The position numbers were made by a program, and so were the translations under genes. This document shows, piece by piece, positions 26,478-35,688 of a DNA stretch of 64,000 nt (positions are counted from its first letter, which is position 1; each line of letters starts with the position of its first letter). Where the stretch lies: positions 372,001-436,000 of the forward strand of contig NZ_PDUD01000018.1 in assembly GCF_002646595.1 (NCBI RefSeq), given 5' to 3'. Under the pieces are notes generated by a model. That model was not told the DNA's origin, did no database searches, and saw only the letters and a program-made list of their open reading frames with translations. The DNA is from Flavilitoribacter nigricans DSM 23189 = NBRC 102662. Its GTDB lineage: Bacteria; Bacteroidota; Bacteroidia; Chitinophagales; Saprospiraceae.

Positions 26478-28349
26478 ATGAAAACCAACTTATCCTTCCT
26501 TATTTTACTGATATCTACCATATGCCTTTTTCTTAACCAGGATGTGCAGGCACAACGCATCGGCAAATACAAAGACCGGATCGATGAATATCGCCGGGAA
26601 AACTGGCCGCCGGAGCGCAACTACTCCCGGATCTCCCTGGGATACGCCCTGCAGCGGATCTTTAAGAAACATACGGACTATTGTGGGTTTACCATTTCGG
26701 ACAATAAGCGCGACTATGTGCCCGGCGACCTGAGCAAATTTCTCGGCCGGCGGGACCTCCGTACGAAAGTAGAAACGGCCAACATCCGCGGCGGCGGGAT
26801 GTTGTACTATATCTTCAATCCGGACGACATCGAAAAACCTTTCGATGAGATCAATTTCATGTCCACCCGGGTCTTCCAATCCAGCTCGGTCAGTGATCCC
26901 TTTGAAATGAATCCGGATGAAAATTTCGACTCTTTTATTCTGACCAAGAACTGTTCGGGTTACCTAAAGGCATTTCTGGATGCGGGTATCGAGCCGCCCT
27001 ATTTCGCCTTTAAGAAAGCGCTGGAAACGGACGGCAAACGGGAATCGACCGTTGTGGCTCTTTCCGGCTCCTTTATTTCTCCGATGAAAACCCTGCTGGA
27101 GGCCAATGACTGGCGCACCACCGAGGCTATGATGAATCTCTGGCAGTTCTACCGGAATAATGCTGGTATGATCAACCAGGCCTATTATCTCCGCGAATTT
27201 GAAGGCGTCATGGTGAAACATCTGTCTACTGCCGAAGACAACTTCAAGATCGAAGCCGAAGTAGGGATGAATGTCAACCTGCCCCTGGCCGCCAAGATCA
27301 AAGGCAATGTGGGCGTAGGCCGGACCAATTCCACGGCTTTTTCCGGAACGGACTGGGAAACCATCATCTACGCTGACTTTGCCGGACGTTATACCAAGCA
27401 AAGCCTGTTTAGCCGCCTCCCCTCTCCTACCGACATCAAACATTATTTCCAGGCCATCAAGCCGACCTTCCAGCAGGCAAGGGATTTTCCGTTGATGACC
27501 GAAGGAGCCGAACACACCCACTATCTGACGGTGGAAGGCGTTCCGCCCAATATGACCAACAATTTCTGGGTACTGGATGACGTCCTGTCGGGAGTATACG
27601 ATGGGCAACCGACCCTTACCGCCGAACCATTCCAGGATGAAGACGGTACCTTTGGCTGCCGCTTTATTGTTCGCGGCCGTCCCCTGTCCAGCAACTTTTC
27701 CGGTCCGCTGGCCTACCGCCCCGGTAAGCTCGGGGTTGCATATACCATCCGAAGCCGTTATCCCGTAGGCGGCGAATACATCAGCATCAAGGTCAACGAA
27801 GAGATCCAGACCAGCGCGCACCCCATTGCGATTCTCTCCCAGGGTGAATTCGACCTGAAAAAGCGGGAAGACCGTCGTTTCGCCTTCCAGTGGAAATTCG
27901 TTATCAATCTGGAAGATGAAGCCAATCCGGTTGACCTGAACCTAAAGCCGTTCATCAATAACCTCGTTGCCCGCCGGAGTGATTCCAAAGTGGACATTCT
28001 GCTGACCGGAGTCGAGCCGGACCCACAGCGCCGACGGTATTACGTAACCGTAGAAAGTCTGGATACCTATCCGCTGGAAAAAATTGACGATACCAACATG
28101 GTCAATTACAACCTGTCGATGGACGTCCATTTACAGAGCAAGCGATCGGCGGCAAGGTCCATCCGACCGGTAAAAGGTATACTTTCCTTCCCGTCCATCA
28201 AACCGGATCCGGCCCCGAAACAGGAAGCCAAAGCCGGAGAACCGATCAGCATTCCACTGGCTCCGACCATTGAATCCGGTAAAACCCTGGATCCGAATCA
28301 TCCGATCCTGATCCCCAATCCGAACGGCAAGCAGGAAGGCGGAAATTAA
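26478..28349 (+). CDS. Large exported protein of unknown function
   Basis: This 623-residue protein is not recognised. Residues 1-25 form a signal peptide ending in VQAQ. The N-terminal half (to about residue 330) is mixed alpha/beta, with Cys in TDYCGFTIS and LTKNCSGYL and a glycine-rich stretch AAKIKGNVGVGRT that could insert into or span a membrane. The C-terminal half (about 370-560) looks like two beta-sandwich modules. The last ~60 residues are Pro/Lys-rich and low in complexity. It shows no T9SS sorting domain, so its destination is probably the periplasm or outer membrane. Single gene with its own -7 box and an upstream terminator. Confidence 0.7.
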   Translation: MKTNLSFLILLISTICLFLNQDVQAQRIGKYKDRIDEYRRENWPPERNYSRISLGYALQRIFKKHTDYCGFTISDNKRDYVPGDLSKFLGRRDLRTKVETANIRGGGMLYYIFNPDDIEKPFDEINFMSTRVFQSSSVSDPFEMNPDENFDSFILTKNCSGYLKAFLDAGIEPPYFAFKKALETDGKRESTVVALSGSFISPMKTLLEANDWRTTEAMMNLWQFYRNNAGMINQAYYLREFEGVMVKHLSTAEDNFKIEAEVGMNVNLPLAAKIKGNVGVGRTNSTAFSGTDWETIIYADFAGRYTKQSLFSRLPSPTDIKHYFQAIKPTFQQARDFPLMTEGAEHTHYLTVEGVPPNMTNNFWVLDDVLSGVYDGQPTLTAEPFQDEDGTFGCRFIVRGRPLSSNFSGPLAYRPGKLGVAYTIRSRYPVGGEYISIKVNEEIQTSAHPIAILSQGEFDLKKREDRRFAFQWKFVINLEDEANPVDLNLKPFINNLVARRSDSKVDILLTGVEPDPQRRRYYVTVESLDTYPLEKIDDTNMVNYNLSMDVHLQSKRSAARSIRPVKGILSFPSIKPDPAPKQEAKAGEPISIPLAPTIESGKTLDPNHPILIPNPNGKQEGGN

Positions 28350-28468
28350 TTCTCAATTCTAACTGGCCTTTAAGGGGTAAAGCGTGCTCAGTTTATCGGC
28401 AATTATGCTTATAATTGGCCCCGGTTAACTATTGTATTAACCCACATCATCGACTACTTTCTAGGCTT

Positions 28469-29713
28469 ATGAAATGTACCATTATCGGCGGTGGGATCAT
28501 CGGACTGAGTTCCGCTCATTATCTCCGTCAATCCGGTTGGGAGGTTACCGTTATTGACCGTTCCGATTTCCAAAACAACTGTTCTTACGGCAATGCGGGC
28601 TATGTGTGTCCCAGCCATTTTATCCCGCTGGCCTCTCCGGGCATCATCAGCCAGGGATTGCGCTGGATGCTGGACAAAAACAGTCCTTTTTACATCCAGC
28701 CCCGGATCGACTGGGGACTGATCAACTGGGGGCTCAAATTCATGGCCAAGGCCAATTCCGAACACGTTGCCTACGCCGCCGAACCCCTCCGGGATATTGC
28801 GCTGCTCAGTCAACAGCTTTACGAAGACCTGGCCCGGTCGCCCCGTTTTGAATTTGGGTACGACCACCGGGGACTGATGGAATACACCCAGACGCCGGAA
28901 GGCCTCGATCACGCCAAACACACCGTAGAAAAAGCGTTGGAACTGGGACTAGAGGCCGAATTCATGGACGAGGCGGAAGCCCAGAGCCTGGAACCTCATC
29001 TCAGGATGAACGTCAACGGCGGTATTAAATTCAAATGCGATGCCCACCTCTATCCCAATCAGCTGATGCATAGTCTGTTAGCCAATCTGGAAGAAGATGG
29101 AGTGAATTTACGTCCCAACGAGAATTTCAAAAGCATCGAAAAACAAGGCGATCAGATCCGATCCGTCCGGACGGATAAAGCAAGTTACGATACCGACCTG
29201 GTGGTACTGGCCACCGGTTCCTGGAGCCGGGAAGTGGGTAAACTCATGGGCCTGAATATACCGCTGGTCGGCGGTCGGGGCTATTCCATCACCCTGGAAG
29301 ACAGCCCTTACCGAATGAACTTCCCCAGCATCCTATCCGAAGGGAAAGTTGCGATCACTCCTCTGGACCAGCGCCATATTCGTTTTGGCGGCACCATGGA
29401 GATCACGGGTACCGGCGCTCCGCCGCAACCCTCCCGGGTACAGGGTATTCTCAATTCCGTACGGAAATTCATCCCGGATTGGGAGATCCCCATGCCGAAA
29501 ATGGAAGAGGTCTGGTACGGGTACCGGCCCTGTTCTGCCGACGGACTGCCCTATATCGACCGGGTGCCGCAGTGGCAAAACTGTATTGTCGCCACCGGTC
29601 ATTCCATGCTGGGTATCAGTCTGGGAGCAGGTACGGGCAAGCTGGTCAGCGAACTGGCCAACGAACAGGCAACCAGCATTCCGGTAGAGGCTTACCGCCT
29701 GGCTCGATTCTAA
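28469..29713 (+). CDS. dadA: FAD-dependent D-amino-acid dehydrogenase
   Basis: This 414-residue protein is a DAO-family flavoprotein. It has a dinucleotide-binding motif GGGIIG at residues 7-12, the DadA-type sequence CSYGNAGYVCPSH near residue 45, and C-terminal landmarks YGYRPCSADGLPYI and GHSMLGISLGAGTG. DadA oxidatively deaminates D-amino acids, chiefly D-alanine, to 2-oxo acids and passes electrons to the respiratory chain. An open frame reaches back to 28415, but the ATG at 28469 begins directly at the FAD fold and is preferred. It lies 50 bases before an M19 dipeptidase, suggesting a two-gene unit that releases and then oxidises D-amino acids; that pairing is inference. Confidence 0.88.
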   Translation: MKCTIIGGGIIGLSSAHYLRQSGWEVTVIDRSDFQNNCSYGNAGYVCPSHFIPLASPGIISQGLRWMLDKNSPFYIQPRIDWGLINWGLKFMAKANSEHVAYAAEPLRDIALLSQQLYEDLARSPRFEFGYDHRGLMEYTQTPEGLDHAKHTVEKALELGLEAEFMDEAEAQSLEPHLRMNVNGGIKFKCDAHLYPNQLMHSLLANLEEDGVNLRPNENFKSIEKQGDQIRSVRTDKASYDTDLVVLATGSWSREVGKLMGLNIPLVGGRGYSITLEDSPYRMNFPSILSEGKVAITPLDQRHIRFGGTMEITGTGAPPQPSRVQGILNSVRKFIPDWEIPMPKMEEVWYGYRPCSADGLPYIDRVPQWQNCIVATGHSMLGISLGAGTGKLVSELANEQATSIPVEAYRLARF

Positions 29714-29763
29714 TCGATCCTTCCCGTGCACGGATAATGAATATTTAGGTCTAAATTTACAGC

Positions 29764-31113
29764 ATGCTCATCCCGGTAAATTTAGGTAGGTCTTTCTGGG
29801 CCGTCTTTCTGCTCTGGCTTGGTGTATTGCTCCGTCCGGAAGGAATTGCCGCCCAGGAGGTCCGTGAATTCATGGATCTCCAGATCCATACGACCATGCA
29901 CATCCCCTACTGGTTTTTTGGAGATGGGCTGGAATATTTTGACCCCGAAGATCCACCCAAGCTAAAGAATAAGCATCGCTTCAAAAATGTCAATTACGCC
30001 AATTTCCTGGAGGATAATCCCGGCGCCCGTATCTTTGTAAACGGCACGATCCTGCCAGAACTTATCGCTTCCAAAAAACGCGCCCGGCGACTCACCCTGG
30101 AACAGATCCGGTACGTCAACGATTTTGCGGATGCCCATCCCGATAAATTCGTCGTGGCGCGCACCCCGGAAAAAGTCAGGCGTTACGTTCACGAAACAGA
30201 CAAAACCATTTTCATTCACTCCATCGAGGGCGCCAAGCGATTGATCAACAGTGCAGAGGATGCCCGCTTTTGGGCGGATCAGGGAGTTGCATTTGTCACT
30301 TTGCTCCATCTGGTAGATACGGAACACGGAGCCTCCGGCATCAAGCCGGGCTTTCTCGGCGGTGTGATCAACTTTAAGGGCACCTTTAAAAAACTGTTCG
30401 GAGCAGCAAAAAAGCGCGGGCTAAAGGAAAAGGGCAAACAAGCTATCCGCTGGCTCGCCGATGCGGGTATCATGATCGACATTACCCACATGTCCGAGCT
30501 GACCCGCCGGGATGCCCTGGATTTTATGGAAGCGGAAAATATACCACCCATCGCTACCCACGATCTTTTTCGGCCCATTCAGCAGCACGCCCGCGGACTG
30601 AGCCGGGAGGATATCCGTCGCATTTACCAGCAGGGCGGTTTCATTGCGTTGCCACTCAGCGGGGAAGTGTTGGAGCCCTACCGCCCCGAAGCACCCTATC
30701 AACAAATGCTCGAGCAATTGGACAGGCACTGTACCGGCTCCATTGATGAATTTAAATTTACTTACCAGGCGGTCAAATCCTTCCTGGAGAACGAGCTGGT
30801 TCTATCGAATTACCAGGAGCCTTTTTCGGATCTGCCGGAGGCCCAAAAAGTTGATTGGGCCATCGGATTTCAGAGCGATTTTAACGGCTGGCTGAGTCAT
30901 AGTCGGCCCCGTTACGGGGAACGCGGTTGTTACGAAGGGCGCCCCTACCCCTTGCAACAGTTGGAGGTTCAGGGGCTGGTCCATCCCGGATTGCTGGGAG
31001 AACACTGGGAGGTCCTGCGGGCAGAAGAAGTCGATCTGGAGCCTATACGCAGGGCGTCCGAAAAATTCCTGCAATTGTGGCAGCATTTTATGGATCATAG
31101 ACAGCAAAATTGA
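29764..31113 (+). CDS. Exported M19 (renal dipeptidase-like) peptidase
   Basis: This 449-residue protein has an N-terminal hydrophobic signal segment (about residues 10-30, ending in IAAQ) and then an amidohydrolase TIM-barrel of the M19 family. Visible family features are IEGAKRL near residue 163, FVTLLHLVDTEHG, IMIDITHMSELTRRDALD (about 238), PPIATHDLFRP and the late IGFQSDFNGW. M19 enzymes use two zinc ions to cleave dipeptides and are known for tolerating D-amino acids at the C-terminal position. The usual first-metal motif HxD reads QIHTTMH here, a variant worth noting. It sits 50 bases after dadA and is followed by a terminator at 31126. Confidence 0.82.
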   Translation: MLIPVNLGRSFWAVFLLWLGVLLRPEGIAAQEVREFMDLQIHTTMHIPYWFFGDGLEYFDPEDPPKLKNKHRFKNVNYANFLEDNPGARIFVNGTILPELIASKKRARRLTLEQIRYVNDFADAHPDKFVVARTPEKVRRYVHETDKTIFIHSIEGAKRLINSAEDARFWADQGVAFVTLLHLVDTEHGASGIKPGFLGGVINFKGTFKKLFGAAKKRGLKEKGKQAIRWLADAGIMIDITHMSELTRRDALDFMEAENIPPIATHDLFRPIQQHARGLSREDIRRIYQQGGFIALPLSGEVLEPYRPEAPYQQMLEQLDRHCTGSIDEFKFTYQAVKSFLENELVLSNYQEPFSDLPEAQKVDWAIGFQSDFNGWLSHSRPRYGERGCYEGRPYPLQQLEVQGLVHPGLLGEHWEVLRAEEVDLEPIRRASEKFLQLWQHFMDHRQQN

Positions 31114-31125
31114 TCCGACTGAATG

Positions 31126-31156
31126 GATACCGGATCTCCGACGGTATCACCTTTTT
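31126..31156 (+). terminator. Rho-independent terminator after the M19 gene
   Basis: GATACCG (31126-31132) pairs with CGGTATC (31142-31148), followed by five T residues (31152-31156). It overlaps the end of the converging gene at 31147. Confidence 0.6.
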
Positions 31157-31473
31157 CTGATCTCCTGAATCTTAATGAGGTTCCCAAAATCCTGACAGGG
31201 TCCGGTTAAGGGTTCGTATCGAAGGTCCACCGCCAGCGGGAAATTGGGTTCCGGATCAATTTCAAAGGTGTCGGGTAACTGAAATGCGCGAACGGTATCC
31301 TGATCCACTTTTATAAACCACCCACCGCAACAGGCACAAAGGGTATAATCTCTTCCGATCAGGCTCGCTTCCTGCCATTCTTCATCAGCAGTAGCACTTT
31401 TCTCTTTCTGACAACCTATAATCATTACGGCGGCAGCGAACCCCAGATAAAGCAGTAGTCTGTTCATAAGCAT
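31147..31473 (-). CDS. Small lipoprotein of unknown function
   Basis: This 108-residue protein has a lipoprotein signal peptide with lipobox MIIGC (Cys21), so it should be anchored to a membrane. The mature part has a striking Cys cluster and Trp, CACCGGWFIK, followed by an acidic, proline-rich region and another Cys (TGPCQDFG). The CACCGGW motif could bind metal or form disulfides. I do not recognise a family. It follows the 773-residue T9SS protein on the same strand with a 47-base gap and may be co-transcribed with it. Confidence 0.7.
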   Translation of the reverse strand: MLMNRLLLYLGFAAAVMIIGCQKEKSATADEEWQEASLIGRDYTLCACCGGWFIKVDQDTVRAFQLPDTFEIDPEPNFPLAVDLRYEPLTGPCQDFGNLIKIQEIRKR

Positions 31474-31520
31474 TTTTCAAAGGAAGACTGCCAGGAGCAG
31501 GATATGGGTTGGGTACCAGA

Positions 31521-33842
31521 CTAGCGCAATAAGGTAACCGATCCCTGGATAATAGAGACATTCCCCTGTAGATCGACCACTTCCGTAAAATAGAGGTAGA
31601 TCCCGGAAGCTGCCGGACGTCCTCCGGGCCAATTGCCGTCCCAGCCTGTATCATTCCGCCCCTCAAATACCTGACTCCCCCAGCGGTCAAAGATTCGTAC
31701 CGAAAGTACTTCCGAGATCTCCGGCCCCGGGAATAGGGAAAAATGATCATTGACACCGTCGCTGTTCGGGCTGAATATGGAAGGAATAAAGATGAGCTCT
31801 TCGCTGGCCACGGTGATGAGGATACTGTCGCTCACCGTACATCCATTAACGTCCGTAGCGGTAGCCACATACCGGGTGGTGCGATCCGGCCGGATGGTCG
31901 TAGCAAAAGCGGTCGGATCAGCGACGGCCGTCTCGGGAGACCACACGACCGTGACCGGATTAAAATTGGTGATCGGATCGATGCGGACGCCCTGCCCCGG
32001 CTGCACCTGAATATCGAAGCCAAGATCCAGCATGAGATCATTGCCGTTACTGCCTACCGGAACCACCATCTCCACGGTTGTCTGACAGTTTTCCTGATCT
32101 TCAAATACCAGATTGTAATTTCCCGGTACCAGATCGGTCAGCAGGTAGGGGAAGTTATCCAGAACGCGGGGATCACCGGAGGGATCCAGTCGGACCGAAT
32201 ACGGTGGGGTTCCTCCGCTCACATCATTAATCTGAATACCCCAGTTCGAATCGCAGCTCAGGGATTCCATCAATTCGAGATCAACTTCCAGCGATCCGGG
32301 TTCCGGTAACTCGAGGGATGAAGTAGCGGTACATCCGGCTTCATCGGTCACCGTAAGTTGGTAGAGACCGGCGGATAAATCAAATAATTCATTTCCACTC
32401 AGGCCGGCAGGATCCCAGACATAACTGACCATCCCCTGCTGACCGTTTACCGACGCAATAATCGATCCCGATCCCGGATCACTGCACACCGGGGCTACGC
32501 CTTCCAGTTCTACATTTATGCCACAATCCGGCCCCATGATCTCAAAAGTGCAATCCTGGGTACATCCCGCGGCATCTGTGAGCTGTGCCCGGTAGGTCCC
32601 GGCAACATTCAGGCCACTTATGGTGATCGGTGCGGAGCCATCACCGGAAACACTGCCGCTGATGCCGCTTTCGCTCGTCCAGGTAATGGTATAGGGTGGA
32701 GCACCGCCGGTGGCAGTAAAAACCACGCTTCCGTCGGGTGCATCGGCACCGGGTTCGCAGGTCAGTGTCGGCGGAGCCGATGACACCACCAGATCCGCTC
32801 CTGATTCAAAATTGGAGTATACCGGGCAGGAATCAATGTCTTCCACCCGTATTAGGTGGTAAGACACACTCGTGTCCACCGGCACCGGCACCTGAGCTCC
32901 GGAATTTACCGCCGTCAGTCGAAAAGTATCCATACCGTCCGTATAGTCCAGCGTAAAGGGGCCGCCGGAAACCGGCAGAAAAAAGGTAAGCGTGTCGGTG
33001 TAAGCGCCACAGGACTGGCAGATGGTACATTCCAGATACATTCCACTCGGACCGATGGCCAGCGTGGCCGGTGGGTCCTGATAAGCCGGGCAATCATCGT
33101 AGGCCGTCCAGTTAAGCGGATCGGATATGCGCGCGATCCACTCCATCTGGGTAGCCTGGGTCTCCGGTCCGGTATAACTGGTGAAACTGGTCACACCACT
33201 GGTAGGTGCCATATTAAAACACGACATTACTTCCGGATGCAGGGCCGAATTCTGGGAATCGCCCAAAAAGCCGTTCCAGGTACTTTTGGAATTAAACCCG
33301 AAGAGGACGTTCCCTCCGGTATAGGTGGCATCCTGGTCGCCGTTGCAGCACCCGAATACGGTACCGTTGTCCCAGGTACCGCCCTGCATGAAGTAGATCT
33401 GATCACCGCTGTCGTTAAAATTCAGGGCGTTGGTCCCCAGCACCAGGAAATCCCATTCGCCATCCGGGCTGACCGCCTGATAATCCGCCTGGGTGGGCGG
33501 AAACTCAAAGGTGATCACCGTACCCGCCGGGATGGTGCCTCCCCCGCGTACGGCCCGGACAAAGCCTTCGGTATTGCCCCACAGTCCGGGCTTTTCCCGT
33601 TCCCAGCCGTTATCCGTGATATCGATGACCGTACCGTTGGTAATATCCTTGAAACACACAAAGCTGACCCGGTCCCGACCCAGGAACTGCCCACTGCCGT
33701 CGGGCGTACAGTTTCCCAGATCACCGCCGGTGTTTGAGGCCAGGCCTACTACCGCCAGATCACCGGGTTGCAAGATAGTCTGGGCGGAAAGCATGGATGC
33801 AATTGCCAGGAAAAGAATAAGGGAGGGTAAACGTTTGATCAT
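31521..33842 (-). CDS. Secreted multi-domain protein with T9SS type B sorting domain
   Basis: This 773-residue protein has a signal peptide (about 1-20, SMLSAQ). It then carries an N-terminal ~250-residue domain rich in DNGWEREKPG- and FNDSGDQIYF-type motifs found in Bacteroidota surface proteins (lamin-tail-like), and several SprB-type Ig-like repeats (about 355-600) with the pattern GGTPPYSVRL / DAAGCTQDCTF. It ends in a gliding-motility-associated C-terminal domain (about 685-773) with FSPNSDGVNDHF and FDRWGSQVFEG. That domain directs export by the T9SS and attachment to the cell surface. The likely role is adhesion or gliding; no enzyme domain is evident. Confidence 0.88.
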   Translation of the reverse strand: MIKRLPSLILFLAIASMLSAQTILQPGDLAVVGLASNTGGDLGNCTPDGSGQFLGRDRVSFVCFKDITNGTVIDITDNGWEREKPGLWGNTEGFVRAVRGGGTIPAGTVITFEFPPTQADYQAVSPDGEWDFLVLGTNALNFNDSGDQIYFMQGGTWDNGTVFGCCNGDQDATYTGGNVLFGFNSKSTWNGFLGDSQNSALHPEVMSCFNMAPTSGVTSFTSYTGPETQATQMEWIARISDPLNWTAYDDCPAYQDPPATLAIGPSGMYLECTICQSCGAYTDTLTFFLPVSGGPFTLDYTDGMDTFRLTAVNSGAQVPVPVDTSVSYHLIRVEDIDSCPVYSNFESGADLVVSSAPPTLTCEPGADAPDGSVVFTATGGAPPYTITWTSESGISGSVSGDGSAPITISGLNVAGTYRAQLTDAAGCTQDCTFEIMGPDCGINVELEGVAPVCSDPGSGSIIASVNGQQGMVSYVWDPAGLSGNELFDLSAGLYQLTVTDEAGCTATSSLELPEPGSLEVDLELMESLSCDSNWGIQINDVSGGTPPYSVRLDPSGDPRVLDNFPYLLTDLVPGNYNLVFEDQENCQTTVEMVVPVGSNGNDLMLDLGFDIQVQPGQGVRIDPITNFNPVTVVWSPETAVADPTAFATTIRPDRTTRYVATATDVNGCTVSDSILITVASEELIFIPSIFSPNSDGVNDHFSLFPGPEISEVLSVRIFDRWGSQVFEGRNDTGWDGNWPGGRPAASGIYLYFTEVVDLQGNVSIIQGSVTLLR

Positions 33843-34146
33843 TGCCTTGGGCTTAGGATTTCCATTTCAACGGTAAAAGAAATAATTCTAGTTTATTTCC
33901 GGGCTTATCTCTGTATTAAATTTAATTTAAGAACGGCTGATACCGGACCGGATGTCGGGGTATTTCGGGCTCCTTTTTCGCTATTAGTCAATCAATTACC
34001 AGGAGTCCGGCCAGCTGGAAGGTTTATGATCTTTCATTTCCCTAAAAAGAAGCGCTCCAATAAGACAAAATATTGATCCCCTTTGGTATTTTGACGACCG
34101 GCCGGCGACGGAACGGCCGCTTGTTACAAGCCCTTAAAGTATCCAG
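33843..34146. other. Intergenic gap, nothing identified
   Basis: About 304 bases between the divergent T9SS protein and yitT genes. It must contain both promoters, but no element matched the Bacteroidota consensus with correct spacing; the nearest is TATTTTG at 34087-34093, one T short. No small gene or hairpin was convincing. Confidence 0.5.
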
Positions 34147-35121
34147 ATGAAGAACCATTTTCAGCAACTGTTATCAAACATCTCCAGCTTTTTTATCCGG
34201 CGTTTCGGACTTGCGGAAAAAGGCAGTTCCAGGCAGGACGTCCATGACCTGGAAGTAGAGCTCCGCCACGAACTGCTGGATTTCTTCTATCTGCTCATCG
34301 GTATTCTTTCCGCCTCCTTCGGCCTGGAAGCGTTCCTGATTCCCAGCTCTTTTATAGACGGTGGCGTAACGGGCATTTCCCTGATGGTACAGGAGCTGAC
34401 GGGCATTTCCCTCTCTATTTTACTGGTGATCATCAATCTGCCGTTCCTGATCCTGGCTTTTTCGGCCATCAGCCGTCGTTTTGCCATTAAGAGTATCCTG
34501 GGAATTGCCCTGCTGGCATTGGCCGTGCATTTCATTCCCTTTCCGGTGGTCACTACCGATAAGATCCTCGTGGCCGCTTTCGGCGGTCTGTTTCTGGGGC
34601 TGGGAATCGGCATGGCGATCCGGGGTGGCGCCATCATTGACGGTACGGAGGTACTGGCTATTTACATCAGCCGGAAAACCAGTATGACCGTTGGGAATGT
34701 CATTTTAATTTTCAATATTATCATATTCCTGACTGCGGCCTATGTTTTTTCTACGGAGATCGCCCTGTATGCTATTCTCACTTATTACGCTGCCTCCAAA
34801 ACCGTGGATTTTGTGATCGACGGCGTAGAAGAATATACCGGTGTGACCATCATTTCCGGCGAAAGTGAAGCCATCCGCGAAGCGATCCTGGAAAATCTCG
34901 GGCGGGGTTGTACGATCTTCAAGGGACAAAAGGGGTTTTCCCAGAAGGGAGATGCGAGCGGGGAAACCAATATCGTTTATACGGTGATCACCCGTCTGGA
35001 GATATCCAAACTCAAAACCGAAATTGACAAGATCGATCCGGAAGCTTTCCTGATCATGACTTCGGTGAAGGATACGCGGGGCGGAATGATCAAAAAGAAA
35101 CCGATCAGTAAGATTAAATAA
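34147..35121 (+). CDS. YitT family membrane protein
   Basis: This 324-residue protein has five or six membrane helices between about residues 40 and 230 (DUF161/YitT_membrane), with the family motif SFIDGGVTGISLM near the first loop. A soluble C-terminal DUF2179 domain (about 235-315) follows, with GRGCTIFKGQKGFS and YTVITRLEISKLK. YitT proteins are widespread inner-membrane proteins of uncertain transport function; DUF2179 has a PII-like fold. The basic N-terminal ~40 residues are longer than in many homologues. The gene ends 11 bases before the cyclo-ligase gene, so the two are probably one operon. Confidence 0.9.
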   Translation: MKNHFQQLLSNISSFFIRRFGLAEKGSSRQDVHDLEVELRHELLDFFYLLIGILSASFGLEAFLIPSSFIDGGVTGISLMVQELTGISLSILLVIINLPFLILAFSAISRRFAIKSILGIALLALAVHFIPFPVVTTDKILVAAFGGLFLGLGIGMAIRGGAIIDGTEVLAIYISRKTSMTVGNVILIFNIIIFLTAAYVFSTEIALYAILTYYAASKTVDFVIDGVEEYTGVTIISGESEAIREAILENLGRGCTIFKGQKGFSQKGDASGETNIVYTVITRLEISKLKTEIDKIDPEAFLIMTSVKDTRGGMIKKKPISKIK

Positions 35122-35132
35122 GTATAGAAATT

Positions 35133-35666
35133 ATGTTTGACAAACAGGCGCTCCGACTTAAAATGGAAACACTGCGGGAACAACTCAATCCAGGACAAAA
35201 GGCTCGACTGGATGCCCTCATCTGCCGGGAATTGCAGCAGCTGGTAGAGGAAAGAAAATTCACGTCCGTGCATACCTTTTTACCCATGGGTACGGAAGTG
35301 GACCTTTACCCCTTTATCTCCTACTTACTGGCTATGGAAATCCCGGTATTCTGTCCAAAAACCTTACCCAAACGCCAGTTGGAGCACTTACGGCTACACT
35401 CGCTGGAACGCCTGGAGGCCGGCCTTTTCGGTACCCGGCATCCGGAAGCCAGTCCGGATAAATTGGATGCCTATGATCTGATCATCGTGCCGGGTCTGGC
35501 TTTCGACCAGCACAATCACCGGCTTGGCTACGGAGGCGGCTATTACGATATCTTTCTTGGTGAACAGCCCGGAGCGTATAAGGTAGGTGTAGGTTATCCG
35601 TTCCAGCTCATTCAGGATCTGCCGCTCGAAGCCCACGACATTCCGTTGGATAAGGTCATTTGCTGA
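35133..35666 (+). CDS. 5-formyltetrahydrofolate cyclo-ligase
   Basis: This 177-residue protein is full length for the family. The clearest signature is GLAFDQHNHRLGYGGGYYD near residue 130, the nucleotide and folate site; basic residues in the N-terminal helix (DKQALRLKMETLREQL) bind phosphate. The enzyme converts 5-formyl-THF to 5,10-methenyl-THF with ATP, salvaging an inhibitory folate side product in the cytosol. It follows yitT with an 11-base gap and therefore probably shares its transcript. It links functionally with ahcY at 41094 through one-carbon metabolism, although the two genes are far apart. Confidence 0.93.
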   Translation: MFDKQALRLKMETLREQLNPGQKARLDALICRELQQLVEERKFTSVHTFLPMGTEVDLYPFISYLLAMEIPVFCPKTLPKRQLEHLRLHSLERLEAGLFGTRHPEASPDKLDAYDLIIVPGLAFDQHNHRLGYGGGYYDIFLGEQPGAYKVGVGYPFQLIQDLPLEAHDIPLDKVIC

Positions 35667-35688
35667 CCAGACTTGCCCGGAAAACGCC

